The translations under genes and the position numbers were made by a program. The notes under the pieces are model-generated. The model searched no databases, was not told the DNA's origin, and saw nothing but the letters and a program-made list of their open reading frames with translations. This document shows positions 50,574 to 59,864 of a stretch of DNA of 64,000 bases, in pieces. The DNA is from Deltaproteobacteria bacterium (lineage in GTDB: Bacteria > Myxococcota_A > Bradymonadia > REDH01), in the NCBI GenBank assembly GCA_007693585.1, contig REDH01000120.1, forward strand, positions 1-64,000, read 5' to 3'. Positions within the stretch are counted from its first letter, which is position 1. Every line of letters begins with the position of its first letter.

Positions 50574-52049
50574 ATGCCCGCCTTCCTGTCGCCACAGTCT
50601 TCCCACATCGCCCCGCGTGCGCGACCCGTGCGGCCTTCGGGGCACACCCGGGCGTTGTGCATCTTCGTGGGCATGGTGCTCTGGGTTCATCCTGTTCCTG
50701 CCGAAGCAGATGAGCCCTTTCCCCATGACGACCTGGCCCCCAGCGAACGCCCCCTGCTGACGCTCGAGGAGGCCTTCGCGCTTGCCGACCGGCGATCACC
50801 CCTGCAGCGCGCAGCGGCCGCAGGACTTGCGTCGGCGGAGGCCCAGCAGCTCGAGGCGCGAAGAGCACGGCATCCGCGTTTCGAGGCGAACGCGCTTCTC
50901 GCGCCGGTACCAGGCATCGGGGAGGAACAGGAAGACGCCTCGGACATCGAACTTCTCCGGCGCCTCTTCGTCAGCGTGGGGCCCTGGGTTCGGGCGGACG
51001 CCAGTGCCATCGTTCCCCTGAGCACCTTCGGTCGCATCAGAACCCTCCGCGAACTCGCTCAGGTGGGCGTCGACGTGGCACTCATCGAGGAGGAGAACGC
51101 ACGCCTCGTGACGCGACATCAGGTGTATCAGGCCTATGTCGTCCTGCAGTGGTACCGTGAGGTGGACCGGCTGCTGGTCGAGGCCGAGGAACGACTGGAT
51201 CTTGCCGAAGAAGAGCTCGAAGACCGTCTTGACGATGGTGATCGCTCCGCCCGGAATCACCTCCGGCAGCTCACCATCGCCCGAACCGAGCTTGTTCGCC
51301 TCCGCGGCGAGGCCGATCGGGCCGACCTCGTGGCGAGACGGTTGCTGCACAGTGCACTTGGCGTCCCGAGAAACGTGAGGACGGAGCCCCTCGACGAAAG
51401 CCCCGTCGAGGGTGCCGTACCCGACCTTGATGACGTCCTCGAGACCGCGTGGCGAAGTCGACCCGACATGCAGCAGCTGGACTCCGCCGTCGATGCGCGC
51501 CGGCTCCAGACGCAGCTCGAGCGCCGGAGCTGGAGTCCCGACGCTTTCGCTGCGGCGAACATTCGTGGGGCGTGGGCCCCGTCCATCGAGAACCGCGAGG
51601 GACCCTTCGTCTACAACCCCTACAACTCATTCTCCATCGGCGTCGCGGTGGGTTTGCGCTGGCGCATCGACCCATGGGGTCACGCTGCTCGTGTCCAGCG
51701 AACGGATGCCCGGCTCGCCCAGATCGAGGCTCAGCGCGACGGAGCAAGGCTCCTCGTCGAGGGGGATATCGCCGACGCCTGGGTCGTGGCCAGCAATTCG
51801 CTTCGCCTGCTCCAGGCGCAGGAACGGGCGCTTCGCGCAGCGAGGGCGTGGCTCAATCAGGTGTCGTTTCAGTTCGACCAGGGACTGGCCGACTTCGATG
51901 ATCTCATTGAACCCCTGCAGGCCTACTACCGAGAGGCGGGGGCCTGGTGGGAGACGCTCCTGCGGCACCGCCTTGCGGTTGCGGAACTTGCGCTGCAGAC
52001 CGGGCAAGCCGATCTCACCCGATGGCCGTCCGCTGACGATGCGCCTTGA
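50574..52049 (+). CDS. TolC-family outer membrane efflux protein
   Basis: The 491-residue protein has a signal peptide (CIFVGMVLWVHPVPAEA) and two outer-membrane-efflux repeats rich in long alpha helices (LTLEEAFALADRRSPLQRAAA; EAEERLDLAEEELEDRLDDGD), with the expected NPYNSFSIGVAVGLRW-type barrel strands near the middle. It would form the outer-membrane channel of a type I secretion or RND-type export system, but no inner-membrane pump or adaptor gene is in the window. ATG 50574 (or GTG 50571) is chosen to place the signal peptide within 50 residues; frames farther upstream are low complexity. Confidence 0.88.
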   Translation: MPAFLSPQSSHIAPRARPVRPSGHTRALCIFVGMVLWVHPVPAEADEPFPHDDLAPSERPLLTLEEAFALADRRSPLQRAAAAGLASAEAQQLEARRARHPRFEANALLAPVPGIGEEQEDASDIELLRRLFVSVGPWVRADASAIVPLSTFGRIRTLRELAQVGVDVALIEEENARLVTRHQVYQAYVVLQWYREVDRLLVEAEERLDLAEEELEDRLDDGDRSARNHLRQLTIARTELVRLRGEADRADLVARRLLHSALGVPRNVRTEPLDESPVEGAVPDLDDVLETAWRSRPDMQQLDSAVDARRLQTQLERRSWSPDAFAAANIRGAWAPSIENREGPFVYNPYNSFSIGVAVGLRWRIDPWGHAARVQRTDARLAQIEAQRDGARLLVEGDIADAWVVASNSLRLLQAQERALRAARAWLNQVSFQFDQGLADFDDLIEPLQAYYREAGAWWETLLRHRLAVAELALQTGQADLTRWPSADDAP

Positions 52050-52145
52050 ATAGCATCGGGCCACCGAACGTCGTCTCCTGCGAAGCCTCACCCCGCTCGA
52101 GGGGCGCTTCCGATTCGACATCCTCACCGTCCGCACGGAGTCCCC

Positions 52146-52799
52146 ATGACGACATCACACCTGACCAGCGCAGTGCCGAGCACCACCCGTCTCCTCGTCC
52201 TCGTGGCGGTCGTCCTTCTCGTTGTCCCCGTCGTCTCGCACGCTGGGGAGACCGAGAGTGAGGCGACACGATTCGTTCAGGAACGTGCAGACCAGGTCAT
52301 CGCCATCGTGAATCGGGAGGCCCCGGACAGCACGGCTCAAGCGCAGCGCGAGCGCGATCTTCAGCGGGCCATTCGCGAGTTCCTGAGCTTCGAACTGCTC
52401 GCCGAGCGAACGCTTGGCTCCCATTGGGAAGAACGAAGCGCCGAGGAGCGGTCACTCTTTGTGGGACTGCTCCGCGAACTCATCGAGACAAGCTACCTTC
52501 GCCGGCTTGGCGGGGACCGTGTGGAGCCGGGCTCGTACACGGTGTCATACGAGTCCGAGCGGGTTCGGCGCTCCCGTGCGACAGTGTCGGGCCGAGTAAC
52601 AGCCCGGGGGGAGACGGCCCATGTCGACGTCCGGATGCAACGCCACGGAGACGGTTGGCTCATCCACGACGTCGTGACGGACGACGTCTCGCTGGAGGAG
52701 AGCTATGCCGAGAGCTTCGACCGAATCCTGCGTGACGAGGGGTGGGAAGCGCTGATTCAGCGCTTGAGGGATCGCATTGCGGAGCTGCGCGAGAGCTGA
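52146..52799 (+). CDS. MlaC/Ttg2D-family periplasmic phospholipid-binding protein
   Basis: A 217-residue protein with signal peptide (LLVLVAVVLLVVPVVSHA). The mature part follows the MlaC fold: ADQVIAIVNRE, FLSFELLAERTLGSHW, RSLFVGLLRELIETSY, then a beta domain ending DGWLIHDVVTDDVSLEESY. MlaC shuttles phospholipid between the outer-membrane complex and the MlaFEDB transporter; the rest of that system is absent here. It follows the TolC-family gene after 96 bases. It is convergent with the FHA genes. Confidence 0.9.
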   Translation: MTTSHLTSAVPSTTRLLVLVAVVLLVVPVVSHAGETESEATRFVQERADQVIAIVNREAPDSTAQAQRERDLQRAIREFLSFELLAERTLGSHWEERSAEERSLFVGLLRELIETSYLRRLGGDRVEPGSYTVSYESERVRRSRATVSGRVTARGETAHVDVRMQRHGDGWLIHDVVTDDVSLEESYAESFDRILRDEGWEALIQRLRDRIAELRES

Positions 52800-52855
52800 T
52801 TGCAGCGGCAGGGCGGGGCCGTTCGCGACCGATCCGGACAGGGCCGCTCGTGGCG

Positions 52856-54373
52856 TCAGCGCGCGCGCGAGGTGGCGCGCGACTGGCGGCGAGACTGCGC
52901 CGCATCGAGTGGCGCGATGGCTCCGGCGCGGTTGTAGAGTTCCGCCGCTCGGGACCACTGCTCTTCCTCGAAGGCATCATCCGCCACCGCGATCAGTGCC
53001 TCACGAAGGCGCGCATTGAGCGTCGCCGGAACGGGTTCATCCGCCTCCGCGAGCAGAGCCGCGGCGCGCTCGAGCGTCTGAAGAGCAGCGGCGTAGTCCC
53101 CGTTCCGCAGCGAGAGTGTACCCAGTTGTCGATACAGGGTGCTCAGAGCGGGATCGATTTGAGTGGCGATTCGCTGCTGGGCCACTTCGTGGCTGGACGA
53201 GGACGTGGGGAGCGCCTCGTGGCACGTTCGTGCATCCTCGTAGGTCTCTGCAGCAACGAGCGTCTGCCCGGAGGCCTCGAGGTTCAGGGCAGCTTCGAGC
53301 TGCGCAGTACAGATCTGCAGCTGCTCGCTCGCGGCGAGCTCGGCCCGTGCTGCCTCCAGCCGCTGCGCCGTATCTCTGGATGGTGCAGCGAGCTGAGCCG
53401 CCTCGAAGGCGGCTACGGCCCCCATCCAGTCCTGCTGATCCATGGCTCGCTCGCCGCGGGACATCTCTGCCATCGCCACTTCGAAGGCGCTCGGCGGATC
53501 CTCCATCCCGGGGCCCGACGGGGCGAGGAGGAGGAGGCCGATCGCACCGGCGATCAGCAGCATGCTGGCGATCGCGGAGACCAGAAGGAGCAGCGTGTTG
53601 CTGCTTCCGCCGGGTGCTTGCGGGCGTGTGACGCTGGTTGTGCTGCCGACCGTCTCCGCGAACCGGAAATTCGTCGGGTCGGTGGTGACGGCGAAGCGTA
53701 TGTCACCGAAGGAGACACGATCCCCTTCTCGAAGTACCATCGCGCGTTCGACGCGGACACCGTTGACCCTGGTGCCGTTGGCCGACCGGTTGTCGACGAG
53801 GACGAAGTGATCGCCCTGGAGTCGCAGGTGAGCGTGGACTCTGGAGACGCTGGGGTCGAGCACCTGCAGCAGGTTCGCGTCCGTTCGGCCCAGCGAGAGT
53901 TCCGTTTCGGACAGCTCGAAGTACTCGCCTTCCAGGTGGTCGCCGAACCGGATGAGGTACCACGGTCGAGCCGGCATCGGGTTGGACGGGCGAGGAGGAG
54001 GGCCGGACGTGGGCAGGGAAGGGGGCAGGGCGGACGGCTGCGAAGGAGCCGAAGGAGCGTCCTGACCCGCAGTGCTCGCGCTGGCGTACTCGACCACGAA
54101 GTCACCGATCACGATGGTGCATTGCGGTGGCAGCAGGACGGGCTGCTGGATGCGCTGGTCCTGCACGAAGATGCCGTTGCTCGACCCGAGATCCTCGATC
54201 GAACACTGAGGTCCCTCGACCCGGATCCTGGCGTGCTTTCGGGACACTGCGCTGGACTCAAGGCGGACGTCGCAGTCGGCCCCTCGTCCGAGGATGACTT
54301 CTCCACGGCTGAACCCGAATTCGTCGACGACCTGACCGCTGGCGTCGAGAATTGTGATGTTGTGTACAATCAT
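52856..54373 (-). CDS. Double-FHA, transmembrane, TPR-like protein
   Basis: A 505-residue protein. FHA domain 1 (residues about 5-95) has ILGRGADCD, SRKHA and SSNGIFV. FHA domain 2 (about 138-230) has LGRTDANLLQ, SRVHAHL and SANGTRVNG. Both keep the phosphothreonine-binding Arg, Ser and Asn positions. A membrane segment at 259-284 (TLLLLVSAIASMLLIAGAIG) is followed by a C-terminal TPR-like helical region (QDWMGAVAAFEAAQLAAPS; NGDYAAALQTLERAAALL). The FHA side is probably cytoplasmic and the TPR side periplasmic. ATG 54373 overlaps the stop of the upstream FHA/pseudo-ATPase gene (TGATG), strongly suggesting that the two products act together. Confidence 0.92.
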   Translation of the reverse strand: MIVHNITILDASGQVVDEFGFSRGEVILGRGADCDVRLESSAVSRKHARIRVEGPQCSIEDLGSSNGIFVQDQRIQQPVLLPPQCTIVIGDFVVEYASASTAGQDAPSAPSQPSALPPSLPTSGPPPRPSNPMPARPWYLIRFGDHLEGEYFELSETELSLGRTDANLLQVLDPSVSRVHAHLRLQGDHFVLVDNRSANGTRVNGVRVERAMVLREGDRVSFGDIRFAVTTDPTNFRFAETVGSTTSVTRPQAPGGSSNTLLLLVSAIASMLLIAGAIGLLLLAPSGPGMEDPPSAFEVAMAEMSRGERAMDQQDWMGAVAAFEAAQLAAPSRDTAQRLEAARAELAASEQLQICTAQLEAALNLEASGQTLVAAETYEDARTCHEALPTSSSSHEVAQQRIATQIDPALSTLYRQLGTLSLRNGDYAAALQTLERAAALLAEADEPVPATLNARLREALIAVADDAFEEEQWSRAAELYNRAGAIAPLDAAQSRRQSRATSRAR

Positions 54374-56274
54374 CAGTTGTTGGCGAGGTCGATTGGTACC
54401 TCAAGGCCGGCCTCACGGGCCTGTGCCACGAATCGCGGTACGTGGCCGGTCGCGCGGTGGCTGAGCGCATCACCGTCGCGCGACACCGAGAGAACCGGGG
54501 CGGCGTGCAGCCCCTGAGGTCCTGCACCGGTCACCTCTGCCACCTCCGTGACCATCAGTCTACCTTCACGGTCTCGAGCGAGAAACACCACCAGGTCGAT
54601 CATCGCGGCGAGTTGCTGACGCACTGCGTGGCCATCCCGGAACTGGCCTTCGAAGGCAAGGATCTCAATCCGGGACAGGGCCTCCGCCGGGGTTCGTGCA
54701 GGGATGGTCAGCAGTGACGAGGCGGTTCGGGACGCACTGCCCATCAGCCAGTCTCCCATCGTGCTCTCGGAGATCGGATCCACGGCGAGGAGCGTGGGCT
54801 GGAGGCCCAGTCCCCGCGACACGGCGGACGGCCAGATGCCGGTCTGCTGTTCGAGGCGAACGACATGACGCTGGTTCTCGCGAAGACGCGTCACTTCCTG
54901 AACCACGATGAAACGCTGATTCGGCAACTCCTCTGCGATCAGCGCTTCGAGGAGCGTCGCCGCATCGGGCAGGTTGCGCGACGACAGGATCATGCTCGCG
55001 CCGGTCTTCAGAGCGCTGCGGAAAAACGCGGCCAGGGCACTCGTCAGGACGCCCTCCGCCACCAGCTCGTCCAGGTCTGGCACCACCATCGGGGGTTGCT
55101 GGATCGACAGCACCGGCTCGCTCACTGCGATCGGCGGCAGCACGAGGTCGATGCGCCCCCCACCCTGCAGGCGCAGCGTTCCACCTCCCGGTTCGACGAG
55201 TTGCCCGAGTTCCCGAATCCGATCCGCGACGGCCCGCCAGCTCCGGGACGAGGCGAACTGCATCGCCGCCTTCTCCAGCCGGCCCGACCGGCGCACCAGG
55301 ATGCCGTCCCAGCCATTGACATGGATCTCGGAGACATCCGGCGCGGACAGGTAAAGCTCGAGCGGACCCATGCCGATGGCCTCCAGACCCACCAGCTCGA
55401 TCAGGCGATCGCGGTCAATGCCGTCAGGCACCGAACCGTCGTGGCTCTCGAAGTGCCGGAGGGCTCGCGTACCGAAATCTCTCACCGTCTCGCTGCGAAG
55501 CGGGCGCAACGGCGGAAGCTCCGGTTCGTTCGTGTCGAGCCACAGTCGGATGACCTCACGTACGCACGCCACCAGCAGATCGTCGCCGTCCGGAACGAGG
55601 TACGACAGTCCGTCCGTCGCACGGGACACCTCCGAGGGCCCCCTGAGCGAGGACGGAGCAGCGCGAAGACCACTGGACTCCAGAGATTCGAGCTCCCCCG
55701 TCGGCTTGCGCCGCGGCTCCGGAGCCGGGGGGACGGCGCCGGTTCGCTCCGTCCGCGATCGAGCCGATGAGCGACCCGCGCCTCCGGGCGGAGGACCAGG
55801 AGGCGCTGGAGGGGCTGTCCTCCGTGCGGCGCCTCCCCCATCCCGCGGAACGGCATCCATGGGAAAGAGGCCGGGCCCGTCACTGCGCTCGCCTCGCGCT
55901 CGTGGCTCGAGACGCTCGATGCCGGACGGGGCCGACGGGGGCACCTCCGCCGACGATGGCTCTGGCGGAATCAGGTCCGCGGCCACGTCGAGTTCCAGCT
56001 GCAGCGCAAAGTCGCCAATCGAGAACCGGTCGCTGCTCGTCACCACCTGCGGAGCCGTGATCTTGCGCCCGTTCACCAGCGTACCGTTCGTACTCTTCAG
56101 ATCGATCAGGATGAAGTCACCGTTCTTCAGAACGAGCCGGGAGTGCCTCTTCGAGATGTTGCTCTGCTTCAGGACGATGTCGTTGCCCGCGACACGCCCG
56201 ATCGACACCTCCGTCTGATCGAAGGTATATCGCTCAGGCTGCTGCCCCGGACCCGTGACCGTGATGCTGAACAT
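54373..56274 (-). CDS. FHA domain fused to a CpaF/TadA-like secretion ATPase with lost catalytic motifs
   Basis: A 633-residue protein. An FHA domain is at the N-terminus (EVSIGRVAGND, SKRHSRL, STNGTLVNG), followed by about 130 disordered Pro/Gly/Ser-rich residues, then from about residue 285 a CpaF/TadA-like region: LEAIGMGPLELYLSAPDVSE, EIHVNGWDGILVRRSGRLEK, GGGRIDLVLPP. Walker A should be GGTGSGKTTL but residues 430-442 read LSSRNLPDAATLL. The acidic box is VVQEVTRL, HVVRLE is kept, the Walker B segment (493-503) reads PTLLAVDPISE instead of xxIIVGExRG, and the TxHAN box is TIPAR, followed by the kept AEALSRIE. So it is almost certainly unable to hydrolyse ATP. ATG 56274 follows GGGAG. Confidence 0.9.
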   Translation of the reverse strand: MFSITVTGPGQQPERYTFDQTEVSIGRVAGNDIVLKQSNISKRHSRLVLKNGDFILIDLKSTNGTLVNGRKITAPQVVTSSDRFSIGDFALQLELDVAADLIPPEPSSAEVPPSAPSGIERLEPRARGERSDGPGLFPMDAVPRDGGGAARRTAPPAPPGPPPGGAGRSSARSRTERTGAVPPAPEPRRKPTGELESLESSGLRAAPSSLRGPSEVSRATDGLSYLVPDGDDLLVACVREVIRLWLDTNEPELPPLRPLRSETVRDFGTRALRHFESHDGSVPDGIDRDRLIELVGLEAIGMGPLELYLSAPDVSEIHVNGWDGILVRRSGRLEKAAMQFASSRSWRAVADRIRELGQLVEPGGGTLRLQGGGRIDLVLPPIAVSEPVLSIQQPPMVVPDLDELVAEGVLTSALAAFFRSALKTGASMILSSRNLPDAATLLEALIAEELPNQRFIVVQEVTRLRENQRHVVRLEQQTGIWPSAVSRGLGLQPTLLAVDPISESTMGDWLMGSASRTASSLLTIPARTPAEALSRIEILAFEGQFRDGHAVRQQLAAMIDLVVFLARDREGRLMVTEVAEVTGAGPQGLHAAPVLSVSRDGDALSHRATGHVPRFVAQAREAGLEVPIDLANN

Positions 56275-56416
56275 GGACTGCTGCTCCCTTGTGATGCGGT
56301 CGAACATGCCTCGCCGCCGCTAGGATTCGGACCTCGCCTGATCTAGAGATGCAACCTGGGCTCGGTCAAGATGGCCGAGGTCCCAGGACACTCTCGCACT
56401 CTCCCCCGGCGCAACC

Positions 56417-57319
56417 ATGACCGACGCGCTCCTCTTCGACATGGACGGCGTACTCGTCGATACCACAGCATCGTACCGGCACGCCATCCTCGCCTGCTTT
56501 CGCCACATCGCAGCCGACCTCCCCGCCAACCTTCGCGACGCCTGGGCCACCGCGGAGACACTCCGCACCTTCAAGGCCGCGTCCGGCTTCAACAACGACT
56601 GGTGCCTCACCGAGGCGCTCGTCCTCATCGCATCCACCCCGGAACCGCGCCTCGCCGACCCCGTGACGCTTCCGCGAACCCTCGCCCGCGCCGCAACCCT
56701 CGCCCCCGGGCTCGAGGGCGTGCGTCGCCTCCTCGGCCAGCCCGCCGATCAACCTCTCCCCGGAACCGCGCCCATGTCCCCCCTCGTCGCCGTCTTCCAG
56801 TCGGCCTATCTCGGCAGGGACCTCCTCGCTCGTCTCCACCCCGGCACGCCCTACACCCCAATCGCCCGCGAGGACGGTCTCATCCGCACAGAGACCCTCC
56901 TCGTGTCCTCGGAGCGCATCGGGCTCGCAGCCGCCCGCTTCCGACTCGGCATCGCCACCGGACGTCCACGCGGAGAGGCCCTCTTCGCGCTCGAACACCA
57001 CCGCATCGAACACTTCGACGCCGTCGTGACCCACGACGATGTGCTGGAAGCCAGCCGCAGGGATACCGACGTCGCCGGCAAACCCCATCCCTGGCCTCTC
57101 CTCGAGGCGCTCCGCCAGCTCGACGTTCCCCCGGAACGATGCCTCGGCTACCTGGGCGACCTCCCGGACGACATGCGCGCAGCGACGGCCGCAACGGTTC
57201 CCGGGCTGGGGATCGCGCCCGCCGAACACCACCCCGCCCTGGCCGCCGCAGGCGCCATGCGCACCTTTCGCTCCACCGACGAAGCCCTCGGAATGCTCCT
57301 CGAACCCCTCGTCGCCTGA
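56417..57319 (+). CDS. HAD-superfamily hydrolase, subfamily IA-like
   Basis: A 300-residue phosphatase-like protein. Motif I FDMDGVLVDT (Asp8, Asp10) is at the extreme N-terminus, motif II is ATGRPRG and motif III/IV region is DVAGKPHPWPLLEAL and GYLGDLPDDMRAA. The FKAASGFNNDW segment in the cap is like that of a group of HAD proteins sometimes fused or linked to histidine-pathway enzymes, but the substrate is not known. ATG 56417 follows the divergent FHA gene start by about 140 bases; convergent with the ABC importer operon. Confidence 0.87.
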   Translation: MTDALLFDMDGVLVDTTASYRHAILACFRHIAADLPANLRDAWATAETLRTFKAASGFNNDWCLTEALVLIASTPEPRLADPVTLPRTLARAATLAPGLEGVRRLLGQPADQPLPGTAPMSPLVAVFQSAYLGRDLLARLHPGTPYTPIAREDGLIRTETLLVSSERIGLAAARFRLGIATGRPRGEALFALEHHRIEHFDAVVTHDDVLEASRRDTDVAGKPHPWPLLEALRQLDVPPERCLGYLGDLPDDMRAATAATVPGLGIAPAEHHPALAAAGAMRTFRSTDEALGMLLEPLVA

Positions 57320-57326
57320 CGCGACT

Positions 57327-58733
57327 TCAGCCGTCCTTCCCGGAGCCCGAATCCGCTGCGTCCGTTGCGCCGTCGAGCGGTTCCGCCCCGTCCTTCGGGT
57401 CATCCGCCGGCGCCTCCACCGCGTGCGCGACTGCCGACGATGACTCCGGCATCGCCTCCGCGCGTCGTGCCCGCTCCAGCGCGCTGGCCCCCGCAAGGTC
57501 CGCCGCGGACGGATCCAGCACCGGCAGCGTGCCCGTCGACCGCGCCACCGCCTCGACCACGTCCTGAACCCGCTCCTCGATCGAACCGGCTTCATCCGCG
57601 GAAACCGCAGACACGGGGGGCTCGTGAGCCGGCTCGCCACGTCGCCGCGCGCTGCGTCCACCGGTCATCGTCAGGTTCGCGCCGGCCTTCACCAGCGCCG
57701 CCACCTGCGACTGGGCCTGCGCGACCGAGAGACCGGCGCGCGACGGCTCCGTGTACAGGTGGCACGCGACCAGATGGCCGGAAGCCACCTCCGCCAGCTC
57801 GGGCTCCTCGTTCCGACAGCGCCCGAACGCGGCCGGACAGCGCGTGTGGAATCGACATCCGCTCGGCGGATTGATCGGGGTGGGCACGTCCCCGGACAGG
57901 ATGATCCGCTCACGAACCAGCGTGGGATCCGGTTCCGGGATCGCAGACAGCAGCGCCTGCGTGTACGGGTGGGCGGGGTGCCGATACAGCTCGTCGCACT
58001 CCGCAATCTCCACAATCTTGCCCAGGTACATCACCGCCACCCGGTTCGAGATGTGGCGGACCACGCTGAGATCGTGGGCGATGAACAGGTAGGAGAGCTG
58101 GTACTCCTCCTGCAGATCCTGCAGCAGATTGATCACCTGGGCCTGCACGGACACGTCCAGCGCAGACACGGCCTCGTCGCACACGATGAACTCGGGAGCC
58201 AGCGCGAGGGCCCGGGCGATACCGATGCGCTGGCGCTGCCCACCAGAGAACTCGTGCGGATACCGGCTCACGTAGCTGCCCTGAAGTCCCACGCGCTCGA
58301 GCAGCGCCTTGACCCGATCCCGGACCTCGTACTGCGTGCAAACGCCGTGAATCTGCATCGCCTCGCCGATGAGGTTCTCGACCGTCATGCGCGGGTTCAG
58401 GCTGCTGAACGGATCCTGAAAGATGATCTGGAGGTTGCGGCGCGCGGCGCGCAGCTCCCGCTGAGGGAGCTGGAACAGGTCCCGCCCCTTGTACCGGGCC
58501 GTCCCGCCAGAAGGCTCGATCAGCCGAAGGAGCGACCGCCCGGCGGTTGTCTTGCCGCAACCCGACTCCCCCACCAGACCCAGGGTCTCGTTGGGAAAGA
58601 TGTCGAAGCTCAGGTCGTCGACGGCCTTCACATGGCCGGCGATCCGGGACAGGATTCCCTTCCGGATGGGGAAGTGCTTCCTGAGTCCGCGGACTTCGAT
58701 GAGCGGTTCCGATCCGCGTTCGGGCATGAGCAT
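57327..58733 (-). CDS. Oligopeptide/dipeptide ABC transporter ATP-binding protein (OppF/DppF-like)
   Basis: The second ATPase of a peptide importer. Walker [11 protein letters not shown]-loop [12 protein letters not shown], signature FSGGQRQRI and Walker [13 protein letters not shown] are present. The Oligo_HPY C-terminus ([12 protein letters not shown], then CRNEEPEL) has the four-cysteine pattern that binds a [4Fe-4S] cluster in related importers. About 140 extra disordered residues follow (Ala/Glu/Ser-rich), unlike typical members of about 330 residues. It begins at ATG 58733 or 58727, 24 bases after the previous gene. Last gene of the operon. Confidence 0.95.
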   Translation of the reverse strand: MLMPERGSEPLIEVRGLRKHFPIRKGILSRIAGHVKAVDDLSFDIFPNETLGLVGESGCGKTTAGRSLLRLIEPSGGTARYKGRDLFQLPQRELRAARRNLQIIFQDPFSSLNPRMTVENLIGEAMQIHGVCTQYEVRDRVKALLERVGLQGSYVSRYPHEFSGGQRQRIGIARALALAPEFIVCDEAVSALDVSVQAQVINLLQDLQEEYQLSYLFIAHDLSVVRHISNRVAVMYLGKIVEIAECDELYRHPAHPYTQALLSAIPEPDPTLVRERIILSGDVPTPINPPSGCRFHTRCPAAFGRCRNEEPELAEVASGHLVACHLYTEPSRAGLSVAQAQSQVAALVKAGANLTMTGGRSARRRGEPAHEPPVSAVSADEAGSIEERVQDVVEAVARSTGTLPVLDPSAADLAGASALERARRAEAMPESSSAVAHAVEAPADDPKDGAEPLDGATDAADSGSGKDG

Positions 58734-58757
58734 CCAGTTGGGACAGGGGAGGGGAAT

Positions 58758-59840
58758 TCAGGGGCCGTCGACGGTCTCGCCGAAACCCTCGGGGGTGATG
58801 AGCTTCGTGACGGTCCGGCCATCGATGAAGGGGCCGGTCTCCTCCTTCGTTCCGGCGAACACCTCGTCGACATAGTGACACGCGACCTGGTGCCCCTTGC
58901 CGATGTCCACCAGCGGCGGCTCGCTGCTCGAACACTCCGCCGTCGCGAAGGGACAGCGCGTGCGAAAGCGACATCCCGACGGGAACTGCAACGGCGAGGG
59001 GACCATGCCCGGAATCGTGGGCAACCGACTGCCCCGCTTCGCTCCGACATTCGGAAGGGAACGGAACAGCCCGATCGTGTACGGATGACGCGGCTCCGCG
59101 AACAGCGTCTCCACATCCGCGTACTCGACCACCTTCCCCGCGTACATCACGGCGACGTGGTCCGACACCTCGGCCACCACCCCCAGATCGTGGGTGATCA
59201 TCAGGATGCTCATGCCGTACTCGTCCTGCAGCTCGTTCAGCAGGTCGAGGATCTGCGCCTGGATCGTCACGTCCAGCGCCGTCGTCGGCTCGTCCGCGAT
59301 CAGCAGGTCCGGCTTGCAGACCAGCGCCATCGCGATCATCACGCGCTGCTTCATGCCGCCCGACATCTGGTGCGGATATTCGTCCACCCGCTCCCGCGGG
59401 GACGGGATACCCACCCGATCCAGCATCTCGATCGCCAGCTCCCGCGCCTCCTTCGGTGGCAACCGAAGATGGAGGTCGATGCTCTCGATGATCTGGTTGC
59501 CCACCGTGTACACCGGGTTCAGGCTCGTCATCGGCTCCTGGAAGATCATGCCGATGCGGTTGCCCCTGATCCGCCGCATCTCCGGCTCGGGGAGGCGCGT
59601 CAGGTCCTTGCCGTTGAACAGAATCCGACCCGACACGGTACGCCCGGGAGGGCTCGGGATCAGCCGCATCACCGACAGCGCGGTGACGCTCTTTCCGCAG
59701 CCGGATTCACCGACCACCCCGAGGGTCGACCCGCGATGGACGCGGTAGGTCACCCCGTCGACGCTGGGGACGATGCCCGCGTCGGTGAAGAACCACGTCC
59801 GCACGTCGTCGAGCTCGAGGAGGATGTCGTTGCTGCCCAT
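58758..59840 (-). CDS. Oligopeptide/dipeptide ABC transporter ATP-binding protein (OppD/DppD-like)
   Basis: A 360-residue ATPase, usual length. Walker [28 protein letters not shown], signature MSGGMKQRV and Walker [13 protein letters not shown] are all present, with the Oligo_HPY tail carrying the Cys pattern ([17 protein letters not shown]). It pairs with the OppF-like protein to power the importer. ATG 59840 follows GGGAGCAGGA; it lies 24 bases downstream of the permease gene. Confidence 0.96.
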   Translation of the reverse strand: MGSNDILLELDDVRTWFFTDAGIVPSVDGVTYRVHRGSTLGVVGESGCGKSVTALSVMRLIPSPPGRTVSGRILFNGKDLTRLPEPEMRRIRGNRIGMIFQEPMTSLNPVYTVGNQIIESIDLHLRLPPKEARELAIEMLDRVGIPSPRERVDEYPHQMSGGMKQRVMIAMALVCKPDLLIADEPTTALDVTIQAQILDLLNELQDEYGMSILMITHDLGVVAEVSDHVAVMYAGKVVEYADVETLFAEPRHPYTIGLFRSLPNVGAKRGSRLPTIPGMVPSPLQFPSGCRFRTRCPFATAECSSSEPPLVDIGKGHQVACHYVDEVFAGTKEETGPFIDGRTVTKLITPEGFGETVDGP

Positions 59841-59864
59841 GGTGGTGTCCTGCTCCCGGAGTCT

